Positions 7,458 to 15,228 of a DNA stretch of 64,000 nt are shown in pieces. This stretch comes from Paenibacillus sp. BK033 (GTDB lineage: Bacteria; Bacillota; Bacilli; Paenibacillales; Paenibacillaceae), in the NCBI RefSeq assembly GCF_004345425.1, contig NZ_SLVP01000002.1, positions 248,001 to 312,000 on the forward strand, given 5' to 3'. Within the stretch, counting starts at the first letter, position 1. The number at the start of each line of letters is the position of its first letter. The notes under the pieces are model-generated. The model ran no database searches. It had not been told where the DNA came from and worked only from the letters and a program-made list of their open reading frames with translations. Made by a program: the position numbers and the translations under genes.

Positions 7458-9026
7458 ATGCTGCTTTCCATTCTGCTTATTTTGGTTGCCGTAATCGCGC
7501 TGCCTCCAATCATCTTCTTCAGCTACATGTACGCATTGTCGAAGAAACCGAAGCATTCCATTATCCGTTCCCATCCGTTCCTGGGCTGGCTCCGCTACCT
7601 GCTTGAGAAGCTCGGGCCCGAATTCCGCCAATACTGGTTTGACAACGATACGGAGGGCAAGCCGTTCTCAAGGGCCGACTTCGTTGGCGTCGTGTACGCG
7701 GCCAAATACCGGACGGACCTGATCTCCTTCGGTGGCCGCCGGGATTACGAGAAGCCCGGCTTTTATTTGTCCAACGCCATGTTTCCGAAGCTGACGAGCG
7801 AACTCAAAATCGATAACGATACCATGCTGCCGGGCAAAAAATATGTCATTACGGGCGAAGGCGTCTTCACGCGCCAGGAAAAATTTATTTCCGAGCAAGT
7901 CAGGCCTTGGCTCCTTCATGATGATGATGCGCTAATCGTGGGAGAAAACAGAGACCAGCCGTGGAAGCTGAAGGGGTTGTTTGGCGCCTCGGCTACCTCT
8001 TTTGGCGCGGTTGGGGAGAACTACATTCAATCGACGGGCAGCGGTGCCAATATGGCCGGCGGCTCCTGGATTAATACGGGAGAAGGCGGCGTGGCCGATG
8101 TCCATCTGTCGACCGGGGTTGATGTCGTGTCCCAAATTGGGCCCGGTCTCTACGGCTTCCGGGACGAAACGGGCAAATTCTCGATAGAAGCCTTTAAACG
8201 CAAAGCCAGCCATTCCAACATCAAAGCCTTTGAGCTGAAATTCCATCAAGGCGCCAAGATCCGCGGCGGACATCTGGAAGGCTCCAAGGTGAACGAAAAG
8301 GTTGCCGCGGCTCGCTTAGTTCCGGTCGGCAAAACCGTCAATTCCCCGAACCGCTTCGAGTTTTTGACCAGACCCGAGGAAGCGCTGGAATTTATTCAAA
8401 CGCTGCAGCGGGAAGGCGGCAAGCCGATTGGCGTAAAAATCGTCGTTGGCGATCCCAAGCGGCTTGAGCCGTTCTTCCAGGCCATGATCGACATGAATAT
8501 CTATCCGGACTTTATTACGGTTGACGGCTCCGAAGGCGGCTCAGGCGCTACCTTTAAAGCAATGGCCGACGGCATGGGACTTCCGTTATTCGCCGGCCTT
8601 CTGATCCTCGACGACACGGCTCGCAAATTCGGCGTCCGGGACCGCTTCAAAATTTTCGCCTCCGGCAAGCTTATAACTCCGGATAAAGTCGCCATTGCGC
8701 TCGCACTTGGCGCGGATGCCGTCAATTCGGCCCGCGGCTTTATGATGGCGAACGGCTGTATCATGGCGCTGCAGTGCCATACCGGCAAATGCCCCGCAGG
8801 CGTGACAACGACGGACGATAAGTACCAGGAAGCGCTCGCGCCGGAAGAAAAACAATGGCGCGTCATGAACTATATCCTCCAGATGCGGGAAGGCCTATTC
8901 TCTTTGGCCGCCGCTTGCGGCTTGAACAGCCCGCGGGAATTCCGCCGGGAGCATGTCGTGTTTATGACCGACAACGGCCATACGGACCGGGTCGTCGATT
9001 TGTATCCGTACCCGGAAACGGTATAA
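7458..9026 (+). CDS. FMN-binding glutamate synthase family protein (YerD-like)
   Basis: 522 residues. The first ~22 residues form one membrane segment (MLLSILLILVAVIALPPIIFF). The rest is a glutamate-synthase central-type FMN TIM barrel: GGSWINTGEGG near 205, HQGAKIRGG near 245, ITVDGSEGGSGATF near 350, and the Fe-S cysteine cluster in NGCIMALQCHTGKCPAGV near 430. In complete glutamate synthases these transfer ammonia to 2-oxoglutarate, but this short form has neither the glutaminase domain nor the NADPH subunit. It matches B. subtilis YerD in length and layout; the substrate of these proteins is unknown to me. The ATG at 7458 is chosen because GGGAGG lies 10 bases upstream and it starts the membrane helix. 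The stop codon lies within a terminator stem. Confidence 0.85.
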   Translation: MLLSILLILVAVIALPPIIFFSYMYALSKKPKHSIIRSHPFLGWLRYLLEKLGPEFRQYWFDNDTEGKPFSRADFVGVVYAAKYRTDLISFGGRRDYEKPGFYLSNAMFPKLTSELKIDNDTMLPGKKYVITGEGVFTRQEKFISEQVRPWLLHDDDALIVGENRDQPWKLKGLFGASATSFGAVGENYIQSTGSGANMAGGSWINTGEGGVADVHLSTGVDVVSQIGPGLYGFRDETGKFSIEAFKRKASHSNIKAFELKFHQGAKIRGGHLEGSKVNEKVAAARLVPVGKTVNSPNRFEFLTRPEEALEFIQTLQREGGKPIGVKIVVGDPKRLEPFFQAMIDMNIYPDFITVDGSEGGSGATFKAMADGMGLPLFAGLLILDDTARKFGVRDRFKIFASGKLITPDKVAIALALGADAVNSARGFMMANGCIMALQCHTGKCPAGVTTTDDKYQEALAPEEKQWRVMNYILQMREGLFSLAAACGLNSPREFRREHVVFMTDNGHTDRVVDLYPYPETV

Positions 9027-9070
9027 CGAAGAAACCCGCTGGAAGCTCTAGCGGGTTTCTTCGTTATACC
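9020..9070. terminator. Perfect 21-bp inverted repeat, shared bidirectional terminator
   Basis: Bases 9020-9040 pair perfectly with 9050-9070 around a 9-base loop. The arms hold AAACCCGC/GCGGGTTT with T-rich 3' ends on both strands. The TAA stop of the YerD-like gene (9024-9026) lies in the left arm and the TAA stop of the opposing GNAT frame (9066-9064) in the right arm. Confidence 0.9.
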
Positions 9071-9649
9071 GGTCTCCCATCTTCGCGAGGCCTCGGCAAA
9101 GGTTTGCTCATGTTGTAATAGTGGTAGCTCTCATCCTCGATTTTAATCTTCTTCTTAAAACGGAATCCGCTCTTCTCGATCACCCGCATGGAGGCCGCAT
9201 TGCGGATATGGGCCAGCCGCGACCAAACTGTCGATTTTCGTATGCTGAAACAAGTACTCCACCATTCCTTTCACGGCTTGCGTCGTATAGCCATTATTCC
9301 GGTGCTTATGCGAAATCGCGTACATGATCTCCCGCTCAGGTACGGGCAGCTCTTCTTTTACTCCCGTGCAGCACCAGCCAATAAATTCATCGCTCGATTT
9401 CTCGATTATCCCGAGCCTTAATCGCAGGCCGCCAACGTCTCCGCCCTCGGATACGGCGTGAATGAACCTTGCGTTCTCCTCCAGCTCATAATGAACAAAC
9501 CATTCTTCCCTTTGTTCCCTGGACACGTTCCAACCCGGCAGGAACTCGTAAATTTCAGGCTGCCAGGTCAAGGCATGCAGGCGGTCCAAATCATCTATCG
9601 CGTATTCCCGTAAATAAACAGCCGGACAATCGATTCGGATTTGGCTCAT
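9064..9649 (-). pseudogene. GNAT N-acetyltransferase (RimJ-like), frameshifted
   Basis: The first part (from ATG 9649) reads as a GNAT acetyltransferase: 'LREYAIDDLDRLHALTWQPEIYEFLPGW', 'FIGWCCTGVKEELPVPEREIMYAISHKHRNNGYTTQAVKGMVEYLF', where RNNGYTTQA is the acetyl-CoA loop. The reading frame then runs into a nonsense tail and stops at 9155. One extra base near 9214 explains this: in the next frame the typical C-terminal strand AHIRNAASMRVIEKSGF follows and continues to a TAA at 9064. So the gene has a single-base frameshift about three quarters through. It is either a recent pseudogene or a sequencing error; the downstream part is otherwise well preserved. Substrate unknown. It converges on the YerD-like gene. 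Confidence 0.75.
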
Positions 9650-9754
9650 CGTTATCTCCCCCCAATATCTCTGCTTTCCCCACTATAGCAAGCCCGCAGT
9701 GGCTCCACAGCACCCTCTTTCATTAAAAACAAACTTTCCCGCTCAAATTTAGGG

Positions 9755-9783
9755 TTGCAAATCCACATTCTCCGCCTTAAAAT
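9755..9783 (+). promoter_or_regulatory. Promoter of the kduI operon
   Basis: TTGCAA (9755-9760) and TAAAAT (9778-9783) with exactly 17 bases between them match a sigma-A promoter. The first gene starts 67 bases downstream. Confidence 0.65.
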
Positions 9784-9797
9784 GAACCTATACGAAC

Positions 9798-9849
9798 TTA
9801 AATAAACTTATTTAAACAACATTACTTAAACAATGGAGGTTATTTAAAC
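9798..9849. promoter_or_regulatory. Candidate operator of the kdu DeoR repressor
   Basis: A perfect palindrome TTAAATAA-AC-TTATTTAA lies at 9798-9815, about 8-25 bases after the expected transcription start. Related half-sites (ACTTAAAC near 9824, TTATTTAAAC at 9840-9849) follow around the GGAGG ribosome binding site (9835-9839). The position blocks transcription start and fits repression by the DeoR protein encoded in the same operon. Assignment to that protein is inferred. Confidence 0.5.
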
Positions 9850-10683
9850 ATGGAAATCCGTTACGCTTCTCATCCGCAAGAGGTAAAAGCTTTTGACACC
9901 ACACGCCTTCGCCAAGAGTTCCTGCTCGAGACGCTTTTCGTTCAGGATCAGCTGACTCTTACTTATTCGCACGTTGACCGCTTTATTATCGGCGGCGCCG
10001 TACCGGTTAACCAGCCCGTCAAGCTTGAAGCCGATACCAAAACAATGGGTGCCGCAACCTTCCTGGAACGCCGCGAGATTGGCATTATTAACGTTGGCGG
10101 CCGCGGTACGGTTACCGTTGACGGTACGGCTTACGATATGGAAAACAAGGACTGCCTCTACATCGGCCTTGGCGCGGCGGAGGTTGTATTCACAAGCACG
10201 GACTCGGCTAATCCGGCGAAGTTCTATCTGAACTCGACGCCAGCTCATAAAAACTATCCTACGGTGAAAGCCTCGATCAGCGAAGCTTCCCCTAACCATC
10301 TCGGTGCTCTTAACACAAACAACGAGCGTACGATTTACCGTTACATCCATACCGGCGGCATCCAAAGCTGCCAGCTGGTAATGGGTCTAACGATGCTGAA
10401 GCCGGGCAGCAACTGGAACACGATGCCTTGCCATACGCATAACCGCCGCTCGGAGGTCTACCTGTACTTCGATATGCAAGCGGACGGCAATGTCTTCCAC
10501 TTCATGGGCGAGCCGCAAGAAACACGCCATTTGGTCGTGCGCAACGAGCAAGCGATTCTGTCGCCAAGCTGGTCGATTCACAGCGGTGTTGGCACAAGCG
10601 CTTATACATTCATCTGGGGCATGGCCGGCGAGAACCAAATCTTCGAGGATATGGACGCCGTTGCGCCTCAAGATTTGAGATAA
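9850..10683 (+). CDS. kduI: 5-dehydro-4-deoxy-D-glucuronate isomerase
   Basis: 277 residues, the normal KduI length. The cupin metal site is intact: [15 protein letters not shown] gives His195, His197 and Glu202, and His244 (SWSIHSG) is the fourth ligand. It isomerises 5-keto-4-deoxyuronate, formed from unsaturated galacturonate released by pectate/rhamnogalacturonate lyases and hydrolases, to 2,5-diketo-3-deoxygluconate (DKI to DKII). The product is used by KduD encoded in the same operon. GGAGG lies 10 bases before the ATG. Cytosolic. Confidence 0.95.
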   Translation: MEIRYASHPQEVKAFDTTRLRQEFLLETLFVQDQLTLTYSHVDRFIIGGAVPVNQPVKLEADTKTMGAATFLERREIGIINVGGRGTVTVDGTAYDMENKDCLYIGLGAAEVVFTSTDSANPAKFYLNSTPAHKNYPTVKASISEASPNHLGALNTNNERTIYRYIHTGGIQSCQLVMGLTMLKPGSNWNTMPCHTHNRRSEVYLYFDMQADGNVFHFMGEPQETRHLVVRNEQAILSPSWSIHSGVGTSAYTFIWGMAGENQIFEDMDAVAPQDLR

Positions 10684-10685
10684 CA

Positions 10686-11453
10686 ATGAATGCGATTCGC
10701 AGGCATGAATTAATTATGGAAGCCTTGCTGGCGAGCCGCGAGGTCACCGTTCAGGAGTTAAGCGAACGACTGGACGTGACGGGCAAAACCATTCGCGAGG
10801 ATCTGGCAAGGTTAGAGGAAAAAGGACTGCTCCTTCGTATTCACGGGGGAGCAGTCCTTGCCCAAACGGGCCAGCTTGGGATCTTGTCTCAGCAAGAGCC
10901 GCTTGCGCGGCATGCCTCGGAGAAGACGGAGATTGCGGAGCTGGCGCTTTCTTTTATCGAGACCGGCGACATTATCGCCCTGGACGGCGGCAGCACAACG
11001 CTTGAGATTGCGAAGAAGCTTCGCAACCAGCCTCTCACCGTCGTAACCAATGACGTGCATATTATCGCCGAGCTCTCCCGCAAGGACGAGATTCAGCTTG
11101 TTGTACCCGGAGGCTACCGTGTCCGCAATATGCTGGCAGGCGCTGAAGCCGAGGCTTACATCCGGAAGCTGAATATCAAGAAAGCCTTCCTGTCTGCAAC
11201 GGGTGTTCATGCGGAATTTGGCTTTACGATTTATACGGGCGATTTGACCGCATTCAAAAGAGCTTTGCTGGATACCGCTCAATCCTCTTACGTGGTTGTT
11301 GATCATCACAAATTTGGCCAAGGCGCCTTATTTACCTTTGCCGGCTTTCATGAAATTAGAACGATCATTACCGACTCCGGGATCTCAACGGAAACGGCTG
11401 AGCAGTACCGGCAGGCCGGCGCCAATCTTACGATCTATGAAAGGATGAATTAA
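10686..11453 (+). CDS. DeoR/GlpR-family transcriptional repressor
   Basis: 255 residues. The N-terminal winged helix-turn-helix has the DeoR signature (RHELIMEALLASREVTVQELSERLDVTGKTIREDLARLEEKG), followed by the phosphosugar-sensor domain with DGGSTTLEIAK (residues ~100-110) and TNDVHI. It starts 2 bases after the kduI stop, so translation is probably coupled, and is followed after 3 bases by kduD. It most likely represses its own operon through the palindrome at 9798-9815 and responds to a uronate-derived intermediate such as KDG-phosphate (inference). In many bacteria this role is filled by IclR-type KdgR, so a DeoR in this place is a local solution. Confidence 0.9.
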   Translation: MNAIRRHELIMEALLASREVTVQELSERLDVTGKTIREDLARLEEKGLLLRIHGGAVLAQTGQLGILSQQEPLARHASEKTEIAELALSFIETGDIIALDGGSTTLEIAKKLRNQPLTVVTNDVHIIAELSRKDEIQLVVPGGYRVRNMLAGAEAEAYIRKLNIKKAFLSATGVHAEFGFTIYTGDLTAFKRALLDTAQSSYVVVDHHKFGQGALFTFAGFHEIRTIITDSGISTETAEQYRQAGANLTIYERMN

Positions 11454-11456
11454 TCC

Positions 11457-12206
11457 ATGCTATTTGATCTGACAGGCAAAACAGCAGTTGTTACGGGTAC
11501 ATCTGGAGGCCTAGGCCAAGCCATGGCGCTTGGTCTTGCGGAAGCGGGCGCATCCATCGTTGCGATCTCTTCCTCGAACAGCAATGCCACTGTCGAGAAG
11601 ATTCGTGCTATCGGAGGACAAGCGGAGGAAATCTCGGCTGACCTCAGCAATGCGGATATTCTTGAGGACGTGTTTAATCAAGCCAGGGGATTCTTCGGCA
11701 AAGTGGATATTCTCGTTAACAACGCGGGCATTATCCGCCGTACGCCCGCTGCCGATCATTCCGCCAAGGACTGGCATGACGTTATCGACCTGAACCTGAA
11801 TTCGGTCTTCTTCCTCAGTCAGCTCGCTGGCCGTCACATGCTGGAGCGCGGCAGCGGCAAAATCATCAATATCGCTTCGATGCTCAGCTACCAGGGCGGC
11901 ATTAACGTGCCCGGTTACACGGCAAGCAAGCATGCGGTTGCAGGCGTAACCAAGGCGCTTGCCAATGAATGGGCTGGCCGCGGCGTGAACGTTAACGCCA
12001 TTGCACCGGGTTACATGACAACGAACAACACCGCCCCAATCCTGAAGGATGAAGCCCGCACGAACTCGATTACCGAGCGGATTCCTGCAGGCCGCTGGGG
12101 TACGCCGGATGACCTGAAGGGTCCGGTTGTATTCCTTGCTTCCGCTGCTTCCGACTACTTGAGCGGTCACGTTCTCAACGTGGACGGCGGCTGGATGGGC
12201 CGCTGA
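11457..12206 (+). CDS. kduD: 2-dehydro-3-deoxy-D-gluconate 5-dehydrogenase
   Basis: 249-residue classical SDR. The NAD loop VTGTSGGLGQ (residues 12-21), the NNAG motif near 88-91, a Ser in IASMLSY and the catalytic Tyr154-x3-Lys158 (GYTASKHA) are intact, and GYMTTNNTAPI plus the C-terminus LNVDGGWMGR are typical of KduD. It reduces 2,5-diketo-3-deoxygluconate to 2-keto-3-deoxygluconate (KDG). KDG kinase and KDPG aldolase, which should follow, are not in this window. Third gene of the kduI operon, ending at a terminator. Confidence 0.93.
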   Translation: MLFDLTGKTAVVTGTSGGLGQAMALGLAEAGASIVAISSSNSNATVEKIRAIGGQAEEISADLSNADILEDVFNQARGFFGKVDILVNNAGIIRRTPAADHSAKDWHDVIDLNLNSVFFLSQLAGRHMLERGSGKIINIASMLSYQGGINVPGYTASKHAVAGVTKALANEWAGRGVNVNAIAPGYMTTNNTAPILKDEARTNSITERIPAGRWGTPDDLKGPVVFLASAASDYLSGHVLNVDGGWMGR

Positions 12207-12232
12207 TAACAAGAAAAACCTCCTGAATGCGA

Positions 12233-12270
12233 AACGAGCCTTAGAAGCGATTCTATAGGCTCGTTTTTTC
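12233..12270 (+). terminator. Terminator of the kdu operon
   Basis: AACGAGCCT (12233-12241) pairs with AGGCTCGTT (12257-12265), followed by a T-run and, after a short break, by a further TTTTTT. It is 27 bases past the kduD stop. Confidence 0.85.
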
Positions 12271-12396
12271 GCAGTTTTTTCCGTTATTAGCAGTAGACTT
12301 TGAAGCGGACTCCTCTTGGAATCCAATCGTGTTGCGTCACTTACAGACGAGTAACCCTGTCAAGCCCCGCCCCATAAATTAAACCAACGGTCAGGC

Positions 12397-13416
12397 TCAG
12401 CGCTTGCACAAATACTTCGCATATTGAATCGGTCGCATATAGACCGCGCTTTGGTTGCGAATGCCGGCATAAAGCGATTTTTGAGGCTTTCCGTTTAGTT
12501 CAATGATCCATGCGTGCTCATTGTTGTCCAACGCAAAATCTACGCTGAATTCTCCTAAATGATAGGCGGTGTTTTCGTCCATGATTTCCGCGCTTCTTAA
12601 ACTGATATCGTAAATCGAGCGAATAATACGAGCTGCTTTATCCGGTGGATACAGACGGTCGAGTATTTGTTGAGATAAACAAACTTCGTCAAAGATGCTA
12701 GTGTTAAAGCTGTCTTTCGTTGCGATTCGGCTGACAAGGTTTGTGACCGACCATAAGCCGTTTTCGTTTTTTTGTACAAGCGCCCGGATATCGAAAACTC
12801 GGTTATCTACTTGTTGAATAGGGATTCCTTCTTGCATGATATAGGGGGTGGAGCCGAGTATCGATTCTATGCTCTCTTGAAATTGCTGTGTGTCTTGAAA
12901 GATGATTTCAGGCGAAAAATAGTGATGTCCCAAATGGATTTCACCCGTAGCTTGCATTTCTGCACGAATTACACCTTTTCCTTGATGGCCATAACAAGGT
13001 TTAAAGTATACTTCTCGGTGAGCCCTTAGCAAATGAACGGCATTCTCCTTGTCGAAGGGAACGGTTGCCGGCAAATAATCGGAAAGCCATCTGTTTAAAT
13101 TCGTATAAATCTCTTGTTTATTGAATTGATTAATATGATTGAAGCATTTATTGATGCCGATAACTTTCCCCAAACGTTCGATCAGTTGTTGATCGGTATT
13201 GTAACAACGGTTGTACACGACTTTGGGAAATGGAAAATCACCGATCACCCATCTGCCGTTGGATTGATGAAGCCCTATTATACGCTTTCGCTTCCAGTTG
13301 ATAGATGACGGAGTAAAACAAAATAATTTCAGATTCATGGTATTGGACTGAAGATATTGCTTAAGAACGTTCTTCCGCTGCTTACGGTTTGCAACCAAAA
13401 TGCCTACGAAACTCAT
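12397..13416 (-). CDS. YheC/YheD-family endospore coat-associated ATP-grasp protein
   Basis: 339 residues. It begins VGILVANRKQRKNVL as YheC/D proteins do and carries the ATP-grasp elements: a nucleotide-binding Lys segment 'VYFKPCYGHQGKGVI' (about 135-150), 'VFDIRALVQKNENGLW' (about 208-223) and the C-terminal metal-binding strand 'EFSVDFALDNNEHAWIIELNGKP' (about 288-310). The family is tied to spore coat; its ligation substrate is unknown. GGAGG is 6 bases before the ATG. It is divergent from a collagen-like spore-surface gene, and both are clearly richer in A/T than the sugar genes on either side, suggesting a separate origin. Confidence 0.85.
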   Translation of the reverse strand: MSFVGILVANRKQRKNVLKQYLQSNTMNLKLFCFTPSSINWKRKRIIGLHQSNGRWVIGDFPFPKVVYNRCYNTDQQLIERLGKVIGINKCFNHINQFNKQEIYTNLNRWLSDYLPATVPFDKENAVHLLRAHREVYFKPCYGHQGKGVIRAEMQATGEIHLGHHYFSPEIIFQDTQQFQESIESILGSTPYIMQEGIPIQQVDNRVFDIRALVQKNENGLWSVTNLVSRIATKDSFNTSIFDEVCLSQQILDRLYPPDKAARIIRSIYDISLRSAEIMDENTAYHLGEFSVDFALDNNEHAWIIELNGKPQKSLYAGIRNQSAVYMRPIQYAKYLCKR

Positions 13417-13655
13417 TACTTTCCTCCAAAAATCTCATATAGAAAATCATATAAACAATGTATGTGAAGAAGCTGAACATGCATGGACAACAATACAACC
13501 GAGGAGAAAATTATTTGTGTACATGCAATTTAGTTTATCTACGGAATATTTTGTTTTGTGGCCGCTATGGAAGGAAGCATTTCGTAGTCACGCACCATCG
13601 GGCCTCATAGTCTTCATGCTCGCTAAAATAGTTAATAAGGAGTGTGCATACAAGG
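13417..13655. other. Divergent spacer between spore-surface genes
   Basis: 239 AT-rich bases hold the start signals of both genes (GGAGG at the left, AAGGAG at 13637-13642 on the right). A CATAGTCTT element resembling a sporulation sigma-E/K -10 box (CATAnnnTA) lies shortly before the collagen-like gene, but its -35 spacing is not convincing. No gene is seen here. Confidence 0.3.
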
Positions 13656-14213
13656 ATGGGTAGATTACCAGGTCCACCGGGACCTCCCGGGCCTCAAGGG
13701 CCAGCAGGACCGCAGGGGCCAGCAGGTGCACAAGGGCCAGCAGGTGCGCAAGGGCCAGCAGGGCCAACAGGAGCAACAGGACCAACGGGACCAGCGGGAC
13801 CACCTGGAGCACCAGGGCTATTAACTGGATTTGATTGCGCACAATATGCCGGAACGCCTCCAATTACCTTGACCTTGGCTGCGCCAACTGCCACCGTTTT
13901 AACGGTTGCGGCAACTGTAGCTGCACCTACCAACACCGTTTGGTTGACCGGCTACGTAACATGGACACCGAATTCTAACAATTTAACTTTAACGGCGGAA
14001 ATCGTCCGCGATGATGGAGTTGTCATTGCAACCGCCATTGATACGGGATCGATGGCTATGAGTCCGTTTACGCTTGCTCTCACAGCCTGTGATGAAGCGC
14101 CGTTGACCGGCACTCATACCTATTCTCTGCGCGTTACGGGGAATATGGTGACTGGCGGGCAAACCATTATAATCAACTTTGCTGGCCTTACGGCAGCCGT
14201 TTTATCCACGTAA
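13656..14213 (+). CDS. Collagen-like BclA-type exosporium/spore-surface protein
   Basis: 185 residues. After a 5-residue N-terminus (MGRLP) come 16 uninterrupted Gly-X-Y triplets ([15 protein letters not shown] and on, ending GAPG), then a ~130-residue beta-rich C-terminal domain starting [11 protein letters not shown], with '[20 protein letters not shown]' and '[13 protein letters not shown]'. That resembles BclA/BclB-type trimerisation heads. Such proteins form triple-helical filaments on the exosporium and are often O-glycosylated at Thr in GPT triplets (here GPT-GAT-GPT). ATG 13656 is chosen (AAGGAG 13 bases upstream); a GTG at 13644 is in frame but only 1 base from that site. It lacks an obvious long BclA targeting leader. 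Confidence 0.85.
   Translation: MGRLPGPPGPPGPQGPAGPQGPAGAQGPAGAQGPAGPTGATGPTGPAGPPGAPGLLTGFDCAQYAGTPPITLTLAAPTATVLTVAATVAAPTNTVWLTGYVTWTPNSNNLTLTAEIVRDDGVVIATAIDTGSMAMSPFTLALTACDEAPLTGTHTYSLRVTGNMVTGGQTIIINFAGLTAAVLST
13671..13814 (+). repeat. Gly-X-Y coding repeat with 18-bp DNA repeats
   Basis: The collagen tract is repetitive at DNA level too: units at 13716-13733 and 13734-13751 (GGGCCAGCAGGTGC then A/G then CAA) differ by one base, and a third partial unit follows. Such a tract can change length by slippage. Confidence 0.85.
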
Positions 14214-14277
14214 TCAGAAGCCATCCGGCGGCAATACAAGTTACGATTAGGGCTAGAGTTCGAGTGCCCTTCAGACG

Positions 14278-14316
14278 ACAACAAACCCAGTACCGTGTCG
14301 GTACTGGGTTTGTTGT
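14278..14316. terminator. Bidirectional terminator after the collagen-like gene
   Basis: A perfect 17-bp inverted repeat (14278-14294 with 14300-14316, loop GTGTC) lies between the convergent collagen-like gene and the ABC permease gene. The 3' end is TTTGTTGT; there is no longer T-run. Confidence 0.75.
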
Positions 14317-14387
14317 AACCGATTAAAAAAAGAATACAGCGATTCATCTTCGGCATACTGCCGGACGTCCCCGCCAAGCCGATTGTA

Positions 14388-15224
14388 TTATTTCAAACCG
14401 CTTGTACTGATTCCTTCGACAATATGCTTCTGGAAGAAGAAGAAAATCGCGAACACCGGAATCAAGCTGACAATGGACATCGCGAACATGGCGCCCCAGT
14501 TGGATAGCGTCTCGGCATCGAGATACATCTTAAGGGCCATGGATACGGTGTACATCGAAGGCTTATTCAAGTAGAGCAGCGGACCAATCAGGTCCTCCCA
14601 GCGCCAGTAAAACGAGAAGATTGCCGCGGTTGCCATGGCCGGAATAATAAGCGGCAGAATAATGCGGTAGAACAGTCTGAACTTGCCGCAGCCGTCAATG
14701 GTGGCCGCTTCGTCAAGCTCACCCGGAAGCGTCCGGATAAATTGCACCATCAGGAAGATAAAGAACGGTGCCCCGAAGTACGCCGGAATAACAATCGGCT
14801 TAATGGAATTGAGCCAATGAAGCTTGGAGAACAAAATATATTGCGGGACAAGCGTGACGTCATGCGGCAGCATGAGCGTCACCATCATTATCGCAAACCA
14901 GAATTTTTTGCCCCGGAAATTCAGCCGGCCGAAGCCAAACGCTACAAGTGCGGAAGACAATACCGCGCCGATTGTTGCGAGCACAACAAGCACTAACGTG
15001 TTGGTAATGTAAGTTCCAAACGTATGGCCGCCAATCCCTGCCCAGCCGTCCGAATAATTCGTCCAGATCCAGTGGTCCGGAATCAGTTGATTGGAAGTGG
15101 TGAAGATGGTTTCGCTTTTCTTGAAGGAGCTCATAAGGAGCCAGATCACGGGATAGATCATCAAGAAAGCGCCGCCTGCGGCTGCAATATGATAAATCGG
15201 CCATTTCCACTTTTTCGCTATCAT
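14388..15224 (-). CDS. Carbohydrate ABC transporter permease (MalG/YesQ-like)
   Basis: 278 residues with six predicted membrane helices, starting at '[25 protein letters not shown]'. The EAA loop of binding-protein-dependent permeases, which docks the ATPase, is present ([24 protein letters not shown], about 175-198). It forms the import pore with the permease encoded 4 bases upstream, whose last codons hold the ribosome binding site (AAGGAGGG). No ATPase gene is in the operon, so a shared MsmX-type ATPase is expected. It is the last gene of the binding protein - permease - permease unit. Confidence 0.92.
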   Translation of the reverse strand: MIAKKWKWPIYHIAAAGGAFLMIYPVIWLLMSSFKKSETIFTTSNQLIPDHWIWTNYSDGWAGIGGHTFGTYITNTLVLVVLATIGAVLSSALVAFGFGRLNFRGKKFWFAIMMVTLMLPHDVTLVPQYILFSKLHWLNSIKPIVIPAYFGAPFFIFLMVQFIRTLPGELDEAATIDGCGKFRLFYRIILPLIIPAMATAAIFSFYWRWEDLIGPLLYLNKPSMYTVSMALKMYLDAETLSNWGAMFAMSIVSLIPVFAIFFFFQKHIVEGISTSGLK

Positions 15225-15228
15225 GCGC

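Noticed and set aside
13671..13814. Regular short DNA repeats that could suggest a CRISPR array
   Set aside because: Units follow each other without spacers and code for Gly-X-Y triplets.
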